64,000 bases of DNA from Thiotrichaceae bacterium UBA973 (GCA_002292815.1 DBBX01000027.1:62001-126000), one strand, 5' to 3'; counted from the first letter of the stretch, positions 46,149 to 56,119 are shown. The notes: generated by a model from the sequence alone, not told the origin. Translations and numbers: made by a program.

Positions 46149-47093
46149 ATGCCTAAACTTCAATTACAAATAATCATACCGGAAGAACTCGCAGGCAGAC
46201 GTCTGGATCAAGCGCTTTCTCAACTAGTCCCCGAACATTCACGTTCAAGGATCCAATCATGGATTAGGGCTGGAGATGTGAGCGTCAATAAATCAACCTA
46301 TAAACAACGGACTGAAGTACACAACGGTGACATTATTGAAATAAATACTGAAATTAACAACATCGATAAGCACCAGGCCGAAGCAATCAATTTAACTATT
46401 CTGCATGAAGACGAGTCTTTAATTATTATTAACAAACCTGCTGGACTGATCGTCCATCCTGGCGCAGGAAATCCTAACCACACATTAGTTAATGCCTTGT
46501 TGAATTTTGACGAAAACCTTGACGCTATTCCACGAGCGGGGATCATTCATCGTCTTGATAAAGACACCACGGGGGTGTTAGTTGTTGCACGAACACTTGA
46601 AGCGCATACGAGTTTAGTCGATCAACTTCAAAAACGAGATATAAAGCGTCAATACCAAGCGATAGTCTGTGGTCAACTCACCTCCGGTGGCTCTATTGAA
46701 AACAAGATGGGGCGCCACCCGAAACAACGGATTAAAATGGCTGTGACGAATAACGGGAAAATAGCGACTACGCACTATAGGATACTCAAGAAATATCAAC
46801 ATTACACGCACCTACATGTGCAACTGGAAACAGGGCGTACACATCAAATACGCGTTCACATGTCTCATATTAAACACCCAATAGTTGGTGACCCGGTGTA
46901 TGGAAATAATAAATCTATTCGAAAGGGGGTAGATTCATCACTTCGTGATTTCATCCTTAATTTTAATCGCCAAGCTTTGCATGCCTTTTCACTTGAACTA
47001 ACTCATCCTGAAAGCAAGCAAGAAATGAAGTTTATTGCGGAATTACCCAACGATATAAAATCGTTAATCGATGCTTTAAATAGTTATGACTAA
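46149..47093 (+). CDS. rluD: 23S rRNA pseudouridine synthase RluD
   Basis: 314 residues. An S4 RNA-binding domain (RLDQALSQLVPEHSRSRIQSWI) is followed by the catalytic domain with GIIHRLDKDTTGVLVVA; the Asp of HRLD is the nucleophile. It makes pseudouridines 1911, 1915 and 1917 in helix 69 of 23S rRNA. I chose ATG 46149 because it gives the E. coli N-terminal length. A TTG nine bases upstream has a better-placed GAGG and cannot be excluded. It overlaps pgeF by 8 bp. Confidence 0.93.
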   Translation: MPKLQLQIIIPEELAGRRLDQALSQLVPEHSRSRIQSWIRAGDVSVNKSTYKQRTEVHNGDIIEINTEINNIDKHQAEAINLTILHEDESLIIINKPAGLIVHPGAGNPNHTLVNALLNFDENLDAIPRAGIIHRLDKDTTGVLVVARTLEAHTSLVDQLQKRDIKRQYQAIVCGQLTSGGSIENKMGRHPKQRIKMAVTNNGKIATTHYRILKKYQHYTHLHVQLETGRTHQIRVHMSHIKHPIVGDPVYGNNKSIRKGVDSSLRDFILNFNRQALHAFSLELTHPESKQEMKFIAELPNDIKSLIDALNSYD

Positions 47094-47829
47094 ACCGTCA
47101 GATGATCGATGGCTGTGGGCAAATTGGCCTGCACCAGGAAATGTACATGCCGGCACGTCTCTCAGAAATGGGGGTATTAGCCTCTCTCCTTTTAACGATC
47201 TCAATCTCGGGCTGCATGTGGGAGATGATGAGAAAGACGTCTTGAATAATCGGAAAATATTATCCCAACATCTAAAGTTAGTTTCAGAACCCGTTTGGTT
47301 GGAACAAACGCACAGCTCCAACATTATATCTTTAGACAATCATCACAAAAACATCTCTGCTGATGGCAGCTATACAACGAAGCAATATAATGTGTGCACT
47401 ATCATGACAGCAGACTGTGTACCTATATTATTTTGTAATACCGCTGGCTCAAAAGTCGCCGCTATTCATGCTGGTTGGAGAGGTATCTGTAACGGAATAA
47501 TTGAAAAAGCTGTTAATGTATACTCAAATCCAGACGCAGTATTAGCATGGATAGGCCCATGCATCAGCAGTAACCACTATGAAGTAGGCAAAGAGGTTTA
47601 TGAACGATGCATAGCGCACAAAACTTCACTCAAGGGTGCTTTCATCCAGATAAACGAAAATCATTGGCGATGCGGGTTAGTTAATATGGTAAAAATAATT
47701 CTTAAAAACTCCGGCATTAGAATGATTTATGACTGTGAATTATGTACCTATACGATGAACGAACTCTTATATTCATATCGGCGCGAAGGAGTTACAGGAC
47801 GTACAGCTTCTATGATTTGGATGGAATAG
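47086..47829 (+). CDS. pgeF: Peptidoglycan editing factor PgeF (YfiH family)
   Basis: 247 residues of the multicopper/laccase-like YfiH family. The metal and active-site residues lie in VWLEQTHSSN, TADCVPILFCN and AAIHAGWRG, with a later GPCISSNHYEVG. E. coli PgeF keeps wrong amino acids out of peptidoglycan precursors; relatives also act on purine nucleosides. It overlaps rluD by 8 bp, so translation is coupled. Confidence 0.9.
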   Translation: MTKPSDDRWLWANWPAPGNVHAGTSLRNGGISLSPFNDLNLGLHVGDDEKDVLNNRKILSQHLKLVSEPVWLEQTHSSNIISLDNHHKNISADGSYTTKQYNVCTIMTADCVPILFCNTAGSKVAAIHAGWRGICNGIIEKAVNVYSNPDAVLAWIGPCISSNHYEVGKEVYERCIAHKTSLKGAFIQINENHWRCGLVNMVKIILKNSGIRMIYDCELCTYTMNELLYSYRREGVTGRTASMIWME

Positions 47830-47893
47830 TAGAAATATTAGACTAAGCTTTATTTAATATATAAGAACTGAATTAATCATCAGGGGAAGAAAA

Positions 47894-49321
47894 ATGGGGC
47901 AAAAGAAGAATAATAAATCACTAAGTTTCAGCGAGAGCGTCAACTTCATGGTTGATCGTGCATTATCCGTTCTTGAGATTGACTCTGGCATTTCAGCCGC
48001 TCTCAAAGCTTGTAATTCAACCATAAAAATAAATTTCCCAGTAGAAATCAACGGCAAAATAGAAGTCTTCACTGGGTGGCGTTCTGTGCATAGTGACCAT
48101 AGATTGCCTTCAAAGGGTGGTATTCGATTCGCTCCTATCGTTAATGAAGATGAAGTCGAGGCCTTGGCGTCACTAATGACATATAAATGTGCCATCGTTG
48201 ACGTGCCTTTTGGTGGTTCAAAAGGTGGTCTATTAATTGATCCTTCCAAATATAAGCGAGATGACTTACAAAAAATTACTCGAAGATTTGCTCGAGAGCT
48301 TGTTAGAAAAGGCTTTCTTAGCCCCGCAAAAAATGTCCCTGCACCCGACATGGGAACAGGAGAAAGGGAGATGGCCTGGATAGCCGACACCTATAAGCAC
48401 CTTCATCCTGAGGATATAAATTATGCCGCGTGCGTCACGGGAAAACCCATTGCCCATGGTGGCATTGTCGGTAGAACCGAAGCAACCGGCCGTGGAGTGG
48501 TTTATGCGATACGTGAATTCTTTCGCAATGCCGATGATGTTCAGGCAGCGAGACTTAAACCGGGGCTTGGTGGAAAACGCATCGTCATTCAAGGGCTGGG
48601 AAACGTGGGCTACTACGCTGCGAAACTTCTGGATGAGGAAGATGAGAGCAACATCATAGCCATCGTTGAACGAGATGGCGTACTAATGAATGAGAAAGGC
48701 CTTTGTGTCGAAGATGTAAGGATGCACATAAACGAACATAAAACTATAAAAGGATTTCCTGATGCCACCTTCTCAGAGGATGGTGCAACAGGCTTAGAAA
48801 TTGAGTGTGACATCTTAATCCCTGCCGCAATGGAAGCTCAAATAACTAGAAAGAATGCTGAAAATATAAAAACCAAATTAATTGTTGAAGCAGCGAACGG
48901 ACCAGTCACTTTTGAGGCTGATGATATTTTACGCCAAAGTGGCGTAACTATATTGCCCGATGCCTATGTCAATGCAGGTGGCGTTACTGTTTCATACTTC
49001 GAATGGGTGCGTAATCTTGCCCATATTCGATTTGGCAGAATGGAAAGGCGTCATGATGAAATGCGTGGCGCGCACATGTTACAAATACTTGAAACGATGA
49101 CAGGAAAACAATCCGAAGAATGGATGCAAAAAGAATTAGTTCAAGGTGCTAACGAACTGGATCTGGTTAGATCTGGACTTGATGATACGATGCGTAATAG
49201 TTATCAGCAGTTAAAAGAGGCCTATAACTCGGACGATAACATCAACGATTTTAGAACAGCGTCATATGTAGTCGCAATTCAGAAACTAGTCCGTTCATAT
49301 ATTGATATAGGTGTTTTCTAA
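47894..49321 (+). CDS. Glu/Leu/Phe/Val dehydrogenase family, probably glutamate dehydrogenase
   Basis: 475 residues. The N-terminal catalytic part has RLPSKGGIRFAP and the active-site lysine loop VPFGGSKGG, and PAPDMGTGEREM follows; the NAD(P) Rossmann motif is IQGLGNVGYYAA. Length and sequence suit a hexameric glutamate dehydrogenase linking 2-oxoglutarate and ammonia. The cofactor preference is not certain. A strong AGGGGAAG precedes the ATG. It lies between pgeF and clpB, which are neighbours in E. coli. Confidence 0.88.
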   Translation: MGQKKNNKSLSFSESVNFMVDRALSVLEIDSGISAALKACNSTIKINFPVEINGKIEVFTGWRSVHSDHRLPSKGGIRFAPIVNEDEVEALASLMTYKCAIVDVPFGGSKGGLLIDPSKYKRDDLQKITRRFARELVRKGFLSPAKNVPAPDMGTGEREMAWIADTYKHLHPEDINYAACVTGKPIAHGGIVGRTEATGRGVVYAIREFFRNADDVQAARLKPGLGGKRIVIQGLGNVGYYAAKLLDEEDESNIIAIVERDGVLMNEKGLCVEDVRMHINEHKTIKGFPDATFSEDGATGLEIECDILIPAAMEAQITRKNAENIKTKLIVEAANGPVTFEADDILRQSGVTILPDAYVNAGGVTVSYFEWVRNLAHIRFGRMERRHDEMRGAHMLQILETMTGKQSEEWMQKELVQGANELDLVRSGLDDTMRNSYQQLKEAYNSDDNINDFRTASYVVAIQKLVRSYIDIGVF

Positions 49322-49342
49322 ATTAAGTCATTATGTTTTTTC

Positions 49343-49374
49343 CAATTGCAATAACAAGCTTGTTATTGCAATTG
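49343..49374. terminator. Perfect 32-bp palindrome after the dehydrogenase gene
   Basis: CAATTGCAATAACAAG and CTTGTTATTGCAATTG are exact reverse complements with no spacer, 21 bp after the stop codon. It may be a terminator between the dehydrogenase gene and clpB, though the T-rich tail (TTCTCT) is poor, or a protein-binding site. Confidence 0.5.
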
Positions 49375-49400
49375 TTCTCTTAGCGATATCCTCAATAACA

Positions 49401-49426
49401 CTTGAATCTCTATCAATTGGCCATAC
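49401..49426 (+). promoter_or_regulatory. Possible heat-shock promoter of clpB
   Basis: CTTGAAT and GGCCATAC are 11 bp apart and resemble the sigma-32 elements CTTGAAA and CCCCATNT. The place, 38 bp before the clpB start, is right. The -10 match is only moderate. Confidence 0.35.
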
Positions 49427-49463
49427 TTAATAGTTCAATTACTACAAAATTAAGGTTACGTAA

Positions 49464-52061
49464 ATGAGACACGATAAATTGACGACAAAGTTGCAAATGG
49501 CTCTGGCAGAGGCACAAAGTTTAGCCGTTGGTCGTGAACATCAGTATATTGAACCCGTACATTTAGCCCATAGCCTATTAAATCAGGATGGGGGAACTCT
49601 TTCTCACATACTCTCCAGTTCAGATATCAACCTGAATAAACTTGGAGCCGAACTGAGTAAATTGCTAGACACGATGCCTACGGTTAGTGGCAGTGGTTCA
49701 GCGGGTGATGTCCATATCAGCAGAGATCTTGAACGATTATTGAATGTAATGGATAAAACTGCTCAGGATAGAAATGATGACTATATCGCCAGTGAACTCT
49801 TCGCCATAGCTGCGCTAGAAGATAAAGGTAGACTGGGAGAGATTTTTCGTCAATCTGGTGCAGATAAAAATAAATTAAATAACACGATAGATAAGCTGCG
49901 CGGTGGCGAAAAAGTTAGCGATTCAAATGCAGAAGAAAACCGACAGGCACTGGAAAAATATACCACTGACCTCACAGCTCGTGCGGAAAACGGAAAACTT
50001 GATCCGGTAATTGGTCGTGATGAAGAGATCCGACGCACTATTCAGGTATTACAACGCCGCACTAAAAATAATCCTGTCCTGATTGGAGAACCCGGTGTAG
50101 GTAAAACCGCAATTGTAGAGGGTTTGGCACAGCGTATTGTCAATGGAGAAGTCCCTGAATCTTTAAAACACAAAAGAGTATTATCGCTTGATATGGGGGC
50201 ATTAATTGCTGGCGCAAAATTTCGTGGTGAATTCGAAGAACGCTTAAAAGCAGTATTGAATGATTTGTCAAAGCAGGAAGGCCAAATAATCTTATTCATA
50301 GATGAAGTGCATACCATGGTCGGTGCCGGAAAGGCCGAAGGCGCAATGGATGCAGGAAATATGCTTAAACCTGCTCTGGCAAGGGGTGAGCTTCACTGTG
50401 TCGGCGCGACAACCCTGAATGAATATCGTGAAAATATTGAAAAAGACGCTGCCTTGGAACGACGTTTCCAAAAGGTATTGGTCAATGAACCGACTGTTGA
50501 AGACACCATAGCAATTCTGCGCGGCCTCAAAGAGCGCTACGAAGTACATCACAACGTGCAGATAACAGATCCCGCCATCGTCGCTGCAGCAACATTATCT
50601 AATCGCTATATCACAGACAGGCAGCTACCTGATAAAGCCATTGACTTAATTGATGAATCTGCAAGTCGAATCAGTATTGAGATTGACTCAAAACCAGAAT
50701 CCATGGACCGTCTCGAACGCAGATTAATCCAGATGAAGATCGAACGTGAAGCATTAAAAAAAGAAACCGATGCAGCCTCTAAAAAACGTCTTGAATTGCT
50801 CGACGAAGAAATTAAAAAGATTGAACGTGAATTCACTGATTTGGAAGAAATATGGGTATCAGAAAAAGCGGCCTTACAAGGCTCGCATAACATTAAAGAA
50901 AAACTGGAACAGGCAAGAATCGATTTTGAAGCTGCTAAACGTACTGGCGATTTAAATCGCATGTCGGAACTTCAGTACGGTGTTATTCCTGGACTTGAAA
51001 AGCAACTGGATCTGGAGAGTCAGGCAGATATGCCAGAGATGACGTTACTTCGAAACAAAGTGACTGAGAATGAAATTGCAGAAGTTGTTGCAAATTGGAC
51101 CGGAATCCCTGTTAGTAAAATGCTCGAAGGCGAACGTGAGAAGCTGTTGTCTATGGAAGACATATTACATAATCGGGTCATTGGACAGGAACAAGCCATT
51201 ACAGCAGTTTCCAATGCCATTCGTCGCTCACGTGCTGGGCTTTCCGATCCAGACAAGCCTAATGGCAGTTTCCTGTTTCTCGGACCAACGGGGGTTGGTA
51301 AGACGGAGCTTTGTAAAAGCCTGTCAGAATTTTTATTCGATAGTGAAGATGCGATTATTCGCATAGATATGTCCGAATACATGGAAAAACACGCTGTCGC
51401 TAGATTAATCGGTGCTCCGCCAGGTTATGTCGGTTACGAACAAGGCGGTTATTTAACTGAAGCCGTCCGCCGTCGCCCATATAGCCTGATATTACTGGAT
51501 GAAATCGAGAAGGCTCACGCCGATGTATTCAACATTCTGTTACAAGTGCTTGATGATGGTCGCTTAACAGACGGGCATGGCCGTACTGTTGATTTTAGAA
51601 ATACGGTTATCGTGATGACCTCTAATTTAGGTTCTGACCTGATACAAGAAATGTCCGCTGATTCAGAATATGACAATATGAAAGAAGTGGTGCTGCATGA
51701 AGTCAGCAATCATTTCAGACCCGAGTTCCTCAACCGCATTGATGAAGTTGTTGTTTTCCATGCCTTAATACAGAGACAAATTATGGCGATTGCAGAAATT
51801 CAGGTCGATCGTTTACGTAAGCGTTTACATGATCAGGATATCTCTCTTGAATTGAGCTCAGAAGCTATAAATAATCTAGGCTTGGCAGGGTTTGATCCTG
51901 TCTATGGTGCACGACCTCTAAAACGTGTCATTCAGGATAAACTTGAGACGCCAATAGCGGAAAGAATACTATCAGGCCAATATTGTGCTGGCGCTGTGAT
52001 AAAAATTGATGTCGCCAATGAGAAATTAATTTTCACTGCATTAGAAACAGATGCATCCTGA
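49464..52061 (+). CDS. clpB: ClpB disaggregase
   Basis: 865 residues, full length. The N-terminal Clp repeats are followed by nucleotide-binding domain 1 (Walker A GEPGVGKTAIVEGL, Walker B IILFIDEVHTMVGAG), a coiled-coil middle domain of about 400-530 with many Glu/Lys heptads, and domain 2 (GPTGVGKTELCKSL, LILLDEIEKA). It unfolds aggregated proteins with DnaK after heat stress. AAGG is 8 nt before the ATG. Confidence 0.97.
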   Translation: MRHDKLTTKLQMALAEAQSLAVGREHQYIEPVHLAHSLLNQDGGTLSHILSSSDINLNKLGAELSKLLDTMPTVSGSGSAGDVHISRDLERLLNVMDKTAQDRNDDYIASELFAIAALEDKGRLGEIFRQSGADKNKLNNTIDKLRGGEKVSDSNAEENRQALEKYTTDLTARAENGKLDPVIGRDEEIRRTIQVLQRRTKNNPVLIGEPGVGKTAIVEGLAQRIVNGEVPESLKHKRVLSLDMGALIAGAKFRGEFEERLKAVLNDLSKQEGQIILFIDEVHTMVGAGKAEGAMDAGNMLKPALARGELHCVGATTLNEYRENIEKDAALERRFQKVLVNEPTVEDTIAILRGLKERYEVHHNVQITDPAIVAAATLSNRYITDRQLPDKAIDLIDESASRISIEIDSKPESMDRLERRLIQMKIEREALKKETDAASKKRLELLDEEIKKIEREFTDLEEIWVSEKAALQGSHNIKEKLEQARIDFEAAKRTGDLNRMSELQYGVIPGLEKQLDLESQADMPEMTLLRNKVTENEIAEVVANWTGIPVSKMLEGEREKLLSMEDILHNRVIGQEQAITAVSNAIRRSRAGLSDPDKPNGSFLFLGPTGVGKTELCKSLSEFLFDSEDAIIRIDMSEYMEKHAVARLIGAPPGYVGYEQGGYLTEAVRRRPYSLILLDEIEKAHADVFNILLQVLDDGRLTDGHGRTVDFRNTVIVMTSNLGSDLIQEMSADSEYDNMKEVVLHEVSNHFRPEFLNRIDEVVVFHALIQRQIMAIAEIQVDRLRKRLHDQDISLELSSEAINNLGLAGFDPVYGARPLKRVIQDKLETPIAERILSGQYCAGAVIKIDVANEKLIFTALETDAS

Positions 52062-52213
52062 GCAGATTTTTGACCAATTATTAACAAATAGTCCGGATTT
52101 ATATATTTTGAGGTGATTAGACCCTATTTATGAGCTAAAACAGTTGGTTATTTACGTCATATAATCTAATATTTAACATAAATACTTGATAACAATAGGT
52201 CAAGAATACAGTA
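52062..52213. other. Intergenic region upstream of pilB
   Basis: 152 bases that should hold the pilBCD promoter. I see no clear terminator for clpB, no sigma-54 match and no strong repeat. Confidence 0.3.
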
Positions 52214-53929
52214 ATGGCTGCTCCAACAAAAAAAATAAATCTCAGTGGGTTAGCGCGCAAACTCGTGCTCGATGGCTTACTTGATGAAGAAAAGGCTCAA
52301 AGTGCATTCGAAGAGTCTCTGAAGAAGAAAAAACCCTTTGTTAGTCTTATAGTTGAAAACAAGCTTGTCCCCAGCAGCAGTATTGCACTAGCCGCCGCAC
52401 ACGAGTTTGGCGCACCTTTGGTTGATATTGATCTACTGGAAATAGATCCCGATATAATCAAACTGGTCAAAGAAGAGCTGATTAAAAAACATCATGCCCT
52501 CCCTCTTTTCAAACGAGGCAAACGCTTGGCTGTTGCAGTTTCTGACCCCACAAATATTCAAGCTCTGGATGAAATTAAATTCGCAACCGGTTTAACAACG
52601 GATGCCATCATCGTTGAGGAAGATAAATTAACTAAGAATATTGAAAAGGCTATTGAAGCTGCTGAAGGTGGTCTGGGAGATATGGACGATGAAGACTTCG
52701 ATGATCTAGATGATCTGGAAGTTGCTGAAGATGGTCCTCAGGAACAAGATGATACTGAAGTTGATGATGCCCCCGTTGTGCGTTTTGTCAATAAATGTTT
52801 GTTGGATGCTATCAAAAAAGGCGCCTCTGACCTTCATTTTGAACCCTATGAAAAGACATACCGTGTTCGATTTCGTATAGACGGGGTTTTAATGGAAGTA
52901 GCAAAACCACCGATGAGCCTATCAAGCAAAATAGCAGCCCGTATTAAAGTCATGTCCAGACTGGACGTGTCTGAACGTCGAGTACCACAGGATGGGCGCA
53001 TTAAACTAAAACTGTCTAAAACAAAATCAATCGATTTTCGCGTCAGTACATGCCCAACACTATTTGGCGAAAAGTCTTGTATGCGTATTCTCGATTCAGA
53101 TGCGGCCGCTCTACAGATTGACCAATTAGGATATGAAGACCACCAGAAAGAAATGTTTCTCACCAACTTGCATAAACCTTATGGCATGTTTCTGGTAACA
53201 GGCCCAACTGGTTCGGGTAAAACCGTTTCACTGTATACAGGTATCAATATATTAAACACCGAAGATATTAATATTTCTACAGCAGAAGACCCGGTTGAAA
53301 TAAACCTCCCAGGTGTTAATCAGGTTCAGGTAGACGAACGAACTGGAATGACTTTTGAAAAAGCATTAAAAGCTTTCTTACGTCAAGATCCAGATATTAT
53401 TTTAGTGGGTGAGGTTCGTGACTTGGGTACGGCATCAATTGCGGTTAAAGCTGCACAAACAGGTCATATGGTAATGTCTACCCTACATACCAATGACGGT
53501 CCACAAACTCTAACGCGTTTACAAGACATGGGCATCCAGGCGTTTGCTGTTGCAACGGCTATCAACCTGATTACCGCGCAAAGACTACTACGCCGCCTGA
53601 GCCCAAACAATCGAGTACCATTTGAGATGCCTGATGATGCATTAAGAGATGAAGGCTATCCTGAAGACTTAATTGCAAAGGGCATTAACTTATTTGAGCC
53701 TGGCGAAATAACTGATGATAACCCAGGCTACAAGGGGCGTGCGGGGATATATCAAGTCATGCCTATTTCCGATGATATGAAACGCTTAATTATCGAAGGC
53801 GCTAATGCGATACAGTTGGCAGATCAATCTGCTGCTGAAGGTATTTGGGATATTCGAAAGTCGGGATTGATGAAGGCTGCATCTGGCGTGACCAGTCTTA
53901 CTGAAGTTAACCGAGTAACCGTAGAGTAA
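52214..53929 (+). CDS. pilB: Type IV pilus assembly ATPase PilB
   Basis: 571 residues. The N-terminal GspE-II-like domain (1-150) leads through a very acidic linker (about 155-180, DDEDFDDLDDLE) to the motor domain with Walker A GPTGSGKT, the Asp box (TAEDPVEINL), Walker B DPDIILVGEVRD and the His box (VMSTLHTNDG). It powers pilus extension from the cytoplasm. The two Cys pairs (CxxC...CxxC) that bind zinc in many PilB/GspE proteins are absent from the C-terminal part. Confidence 0.94.
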   Translation: MAAPTKKINLSGLARKLVLDGLLDEEKAQSAFEESLKKKKPFVSLIVENKLVPSSSIALAAAHEFGAPLVDIDLLEIDPDIIKLVKEELIKKHHALPLFKRGKRLAVAVSDPTNIQALDEIKFATGLTTDAIIVEEDKLTKNIEKAIEAAEGGLGDMDDEDFDDLDDLEVAEDGPQEQDDTEVDDAPVVRFVNKCLLDAIKKGASDLHFEPYEKTYRVRFRIDGVLMEVAKPPMSLSSKIAARIKVMSRLDVSERRVPQDGRIKLKLSKTKSIDFRVSTCPTLFGEKSCMRILDSDAAALQIDQLGYEDHQKEMFLTNLHKPYGMFLVTGPTGSGKTVSLYTGINILNTEDINISTAEDPVEINLPGVNQVQVDERTGMTFEKALKAFLRQDPDIILVGEVRDLGTASIAVKAAQTGHMVMSTLHTNDGPQTLTRLQDMGIQAFAVATAINLITAQRLLRRLSPNNRVPFEMPDDALRDEGYPEDLIAKGINLFEPGEITDDNPGYKGRAGIYQVMPISDDMKRLIIEGANAIQLADQSAAEGIWDIRKSGLMKAASGVTSLTEVNRVTVE

Positions 53930-53934
53930 CTATT

Positions 53935-55155
53935 ATGGCTGAAGCAAAGAAAGCAGACATGTATGCCTGGGAAGGCATGGATAAATCGGGTAAGCGTGTA
54001 AAAGGGGAAACCAGTGGCCAGAGTGAAGCACTGGTCAAAGCTGGGCTTAGACGTTCAGGCATAAAACCTATAAAGGTTAAAAAGAAATCTAAACCTCTAC
54101 TAGGTGGCGGCGGTAAAGCTAAAATAACACCAAAAGATATCACCGTCTTTAGCCGCCAATTAGCAACCATGATGTCTTCTGGCGTGCCACTGGTTCAGGC
54201 CTTTGAAATTGTCGGTCGTGGACATGAAAATGCAGGAATGCAGGAATTAATTTTAACTATCAAAAGTGATGTAGAAGCAGGGAATAATCTGACTGAAGCT
54301 TTAAAGAAACATCCTCTTCAGTTTAATGCTCTTTATTGCAATCTAGTTGAGGCTGGTGAGCATGCTGGTATTTTAGAAGCTATTCTACATAAGCTCGCCT
54401 CTTATATGGAAAAAACTGAGGCTTTAAAATCAAAGATCAAATCGGCATTATTTTACCCAGCTGCAGTTATTGTTGCTGCTGTTATCGTTGTCTCGATTTT
54501 AATGATCTTTGTCATCCCTCAATTTTCTGAACTATTTTCAGACTTTGGAGCTGACTTACCCGCACTGACCCAATTTTTGGTCGATACCTCCGACTTTTTT
54601 GTGTCTTATTGGTACATTATTTTTGCAGTTATGGGTGGTACCGTCTTTGGCTTAATGGAGATTAAGCAGAGATCTATTGCAGTCCAGCATTTTCTGGACC
54701 GTGCGATTTTAAAACTTCCTGTCCTCGGTGAAATTATGGAGAAAGCGGCAATTGCACGTTTTGCTAGAACTCTTGAAACGATGTTTGCAGCAGGTACGCC
54801 ATTAGTTGAAGCTATGGTGTCAGTAGCCGGGTCATGTGGCAATATCGTTTTTTACGATGCCACAATGAAGATGAAAGATGATATTGCGACGGGAACACAA
54901 CTTCAATCATCGATGAGAGACACCGGGTTATTCCCAAATATGGTTGTCCAGATGGTAGCCATCGGAGAGGAATCAGGTGCAATCGATACCATGCTTGGCA
55001 AGGTTGCTGATTGGTATGAACAAGAGGTTGATGATGCTGTTGAAGCCTTAACGAGTCTACTTGAACCCGCAATTATGGGATTTCTAGGTGTTGTCATCGG
55101 CGGCATCGTCATTGGCATGTATCTCCCGATCTTTAAAATGGGTTCTGTGGTTTAA
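53935..55155 (+). CDS. pilC: Type IV pilus inner membrane platform protein PilC
   Basis: 406 residues with two GspF-type repeats: residues about 70-195 (FSRQLATMMSSGVPLVQAFEI) and 275-400 (FARTLETMFAAGTPLVEAMVS), each before hydrophobic helices, and a third TM at the C-terminus (FLGVVIGGIVIGMYLPIF). It links the PilB motor to pilin polymerisation. The gap to pilB is 5 bp. Confidence 0.95.
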   Translation: MAEAKKADMYAWEGMDKSGKRVKGETSGQSEALVKAGLRRSGIKPIKVKKKSKPLLGGGGKAKITPKDITVFSRQLATMMSSGVPLVQAFEIVGRGHENAGMQELILTIKSDVEAGNNLTEALKKHPLQFNALYCNLVEAGEHAGILEAILHKLASYMEKTEALKSKIKSALFYPAAVIVAAVIVVSILMIFVIPQFSELFSDFGADLPALTQFLVDTSDFFVSYWYIIFAVMGGTVFGLMEIKQRSIAVQHFLDRAILKLPVLGEIMEKAAIARFARTLETMFAAGTPLVEAMVSVAGSCGNIVFYDATMKMKDDIATGTQLQSSMRDTGLFPNMVVQMVAIGEESGAIDTMLGKVADWYEQEVDDAVEALTSLLEPAIMGFLGVVIGGIVIGMYLPIFKMGSVV

Positions 55156-55240
55156 TCACAAACAACTCTAAAAACACCGAATTCTGTTTCACTAATCCAC
55201 TAATTACTATTGTTGGATTATCAACTTACTGAGACTATTC

Positions 55241-56119
55241 GTGTCACATATTATTGAACTCTTAACTAATCACCCTTATTTCTACCTATCTACTATTTTC
55301 GTTTTAGGACTATTGATTGGTAGTTTTCTGAACGTTGTCATACTGAGATTACCAGTAATGATGGAAAGAGATTGGAAACAACAATGCTGTGAATTACTTG
55401 ATCTTGATGACGCTAAATTCAATAAAGATCAAGCAAATATTAATTTAGTGACTCCTCGTTCTCACTGTCCGAAATGCAAACATCAAATCAGTGCATTCCA
55501 GAACATTCCAGTTATTAGCTACCTTTTCTTAAAGGGGAAATGCAATAACTGCAAAAATAAAATTTCTATTCGATATCCACTAATAGAAATAGTCAGTGGT
55601 ATATCTGTAGTTATTGTTGCTTACTATTTCGGTGTTTCCACTCAGACATTATTCGCACTATTTTTAACTTGGTCACTTATTGCTTTAAGCATGATAGATT
55701 TTGATACTCAATACTTGCCTGATGACATTACCTTACCGCTGCTTTGGCTTGGTATCATAATAAACCTTTTTGGCGTATTTACGGATATTGAATCAAGCGT
55801 TCTTGGTGCAATATTTGGTTACGGAACACTTTGGTCGGTCTATATCATATTTAAATTGGTCACTGGAAAAGAAGGTATGGGCCACGGTGATTTCAAATTA
55901 TTGGCTGTACTAGGTGCATGGTTTGGCTGGCAGTCGCTTCCACTAATAATAATTTTATCTTCTCTAGTTGGAGCGGTTATTGGTATTTCATTAATAATTT
56001 TTAAATCACATGACAGAAATACAGCTATACCATTCGGTCCATACTTGGCTATCGCCGGATGGATTTCAATGTTATGGGGACCTTACATAATGTCAGCTTA
56101 TCTGAATACCGTAATTTAA
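55241..56119 (+). CDS. pilD: Prepilin peptidase/methyltransferase PilD
   Basis: 292 residues. A cytoplasmic domain carries a four-Cys zinc motif (CPKC ... CNNC), followed by about seven membrane helices. The catalytic aspartates are in MIDFDTQYLPDD and GMGHGDFKLL. It cleaves the leader of PilA and methylates the new N-terminal Phe. The start is GTG. The coaE ATG follows the stop codon directly. Confidence 0.95.
   Translation: MSHIIELLTNHPYFYLSTIFVLGLLIGSFLNVVILRLPVMMERDWKQQCCELLDLDDAKFNKDQANINLVTPRSHCPKCKHQISAFQNIPVISYLFLKGKCNNCKNKISIRYPLIEIVSGISVVIVAYYFGVSTQTLFALFLTWSLIALSMIDFDTQYLPDDITLPLLWLGIIINLFGVFTDIESSVLGAIFGYGTLWSVYIIFKLVTGKEGMGHGDFKLLAVLGAWFGWQSLPLIIILSSLVGAVIGISLIIFKSHDRNTAIPFGPYLAIAGWISMLWGPYIMSAYLNTVI

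Noticed and set aside
47854..48390. 178-codon open frame on the minus strand
   Set aside because: Antisense to the dehydrogenase gene with its conserved catalytic motifs.
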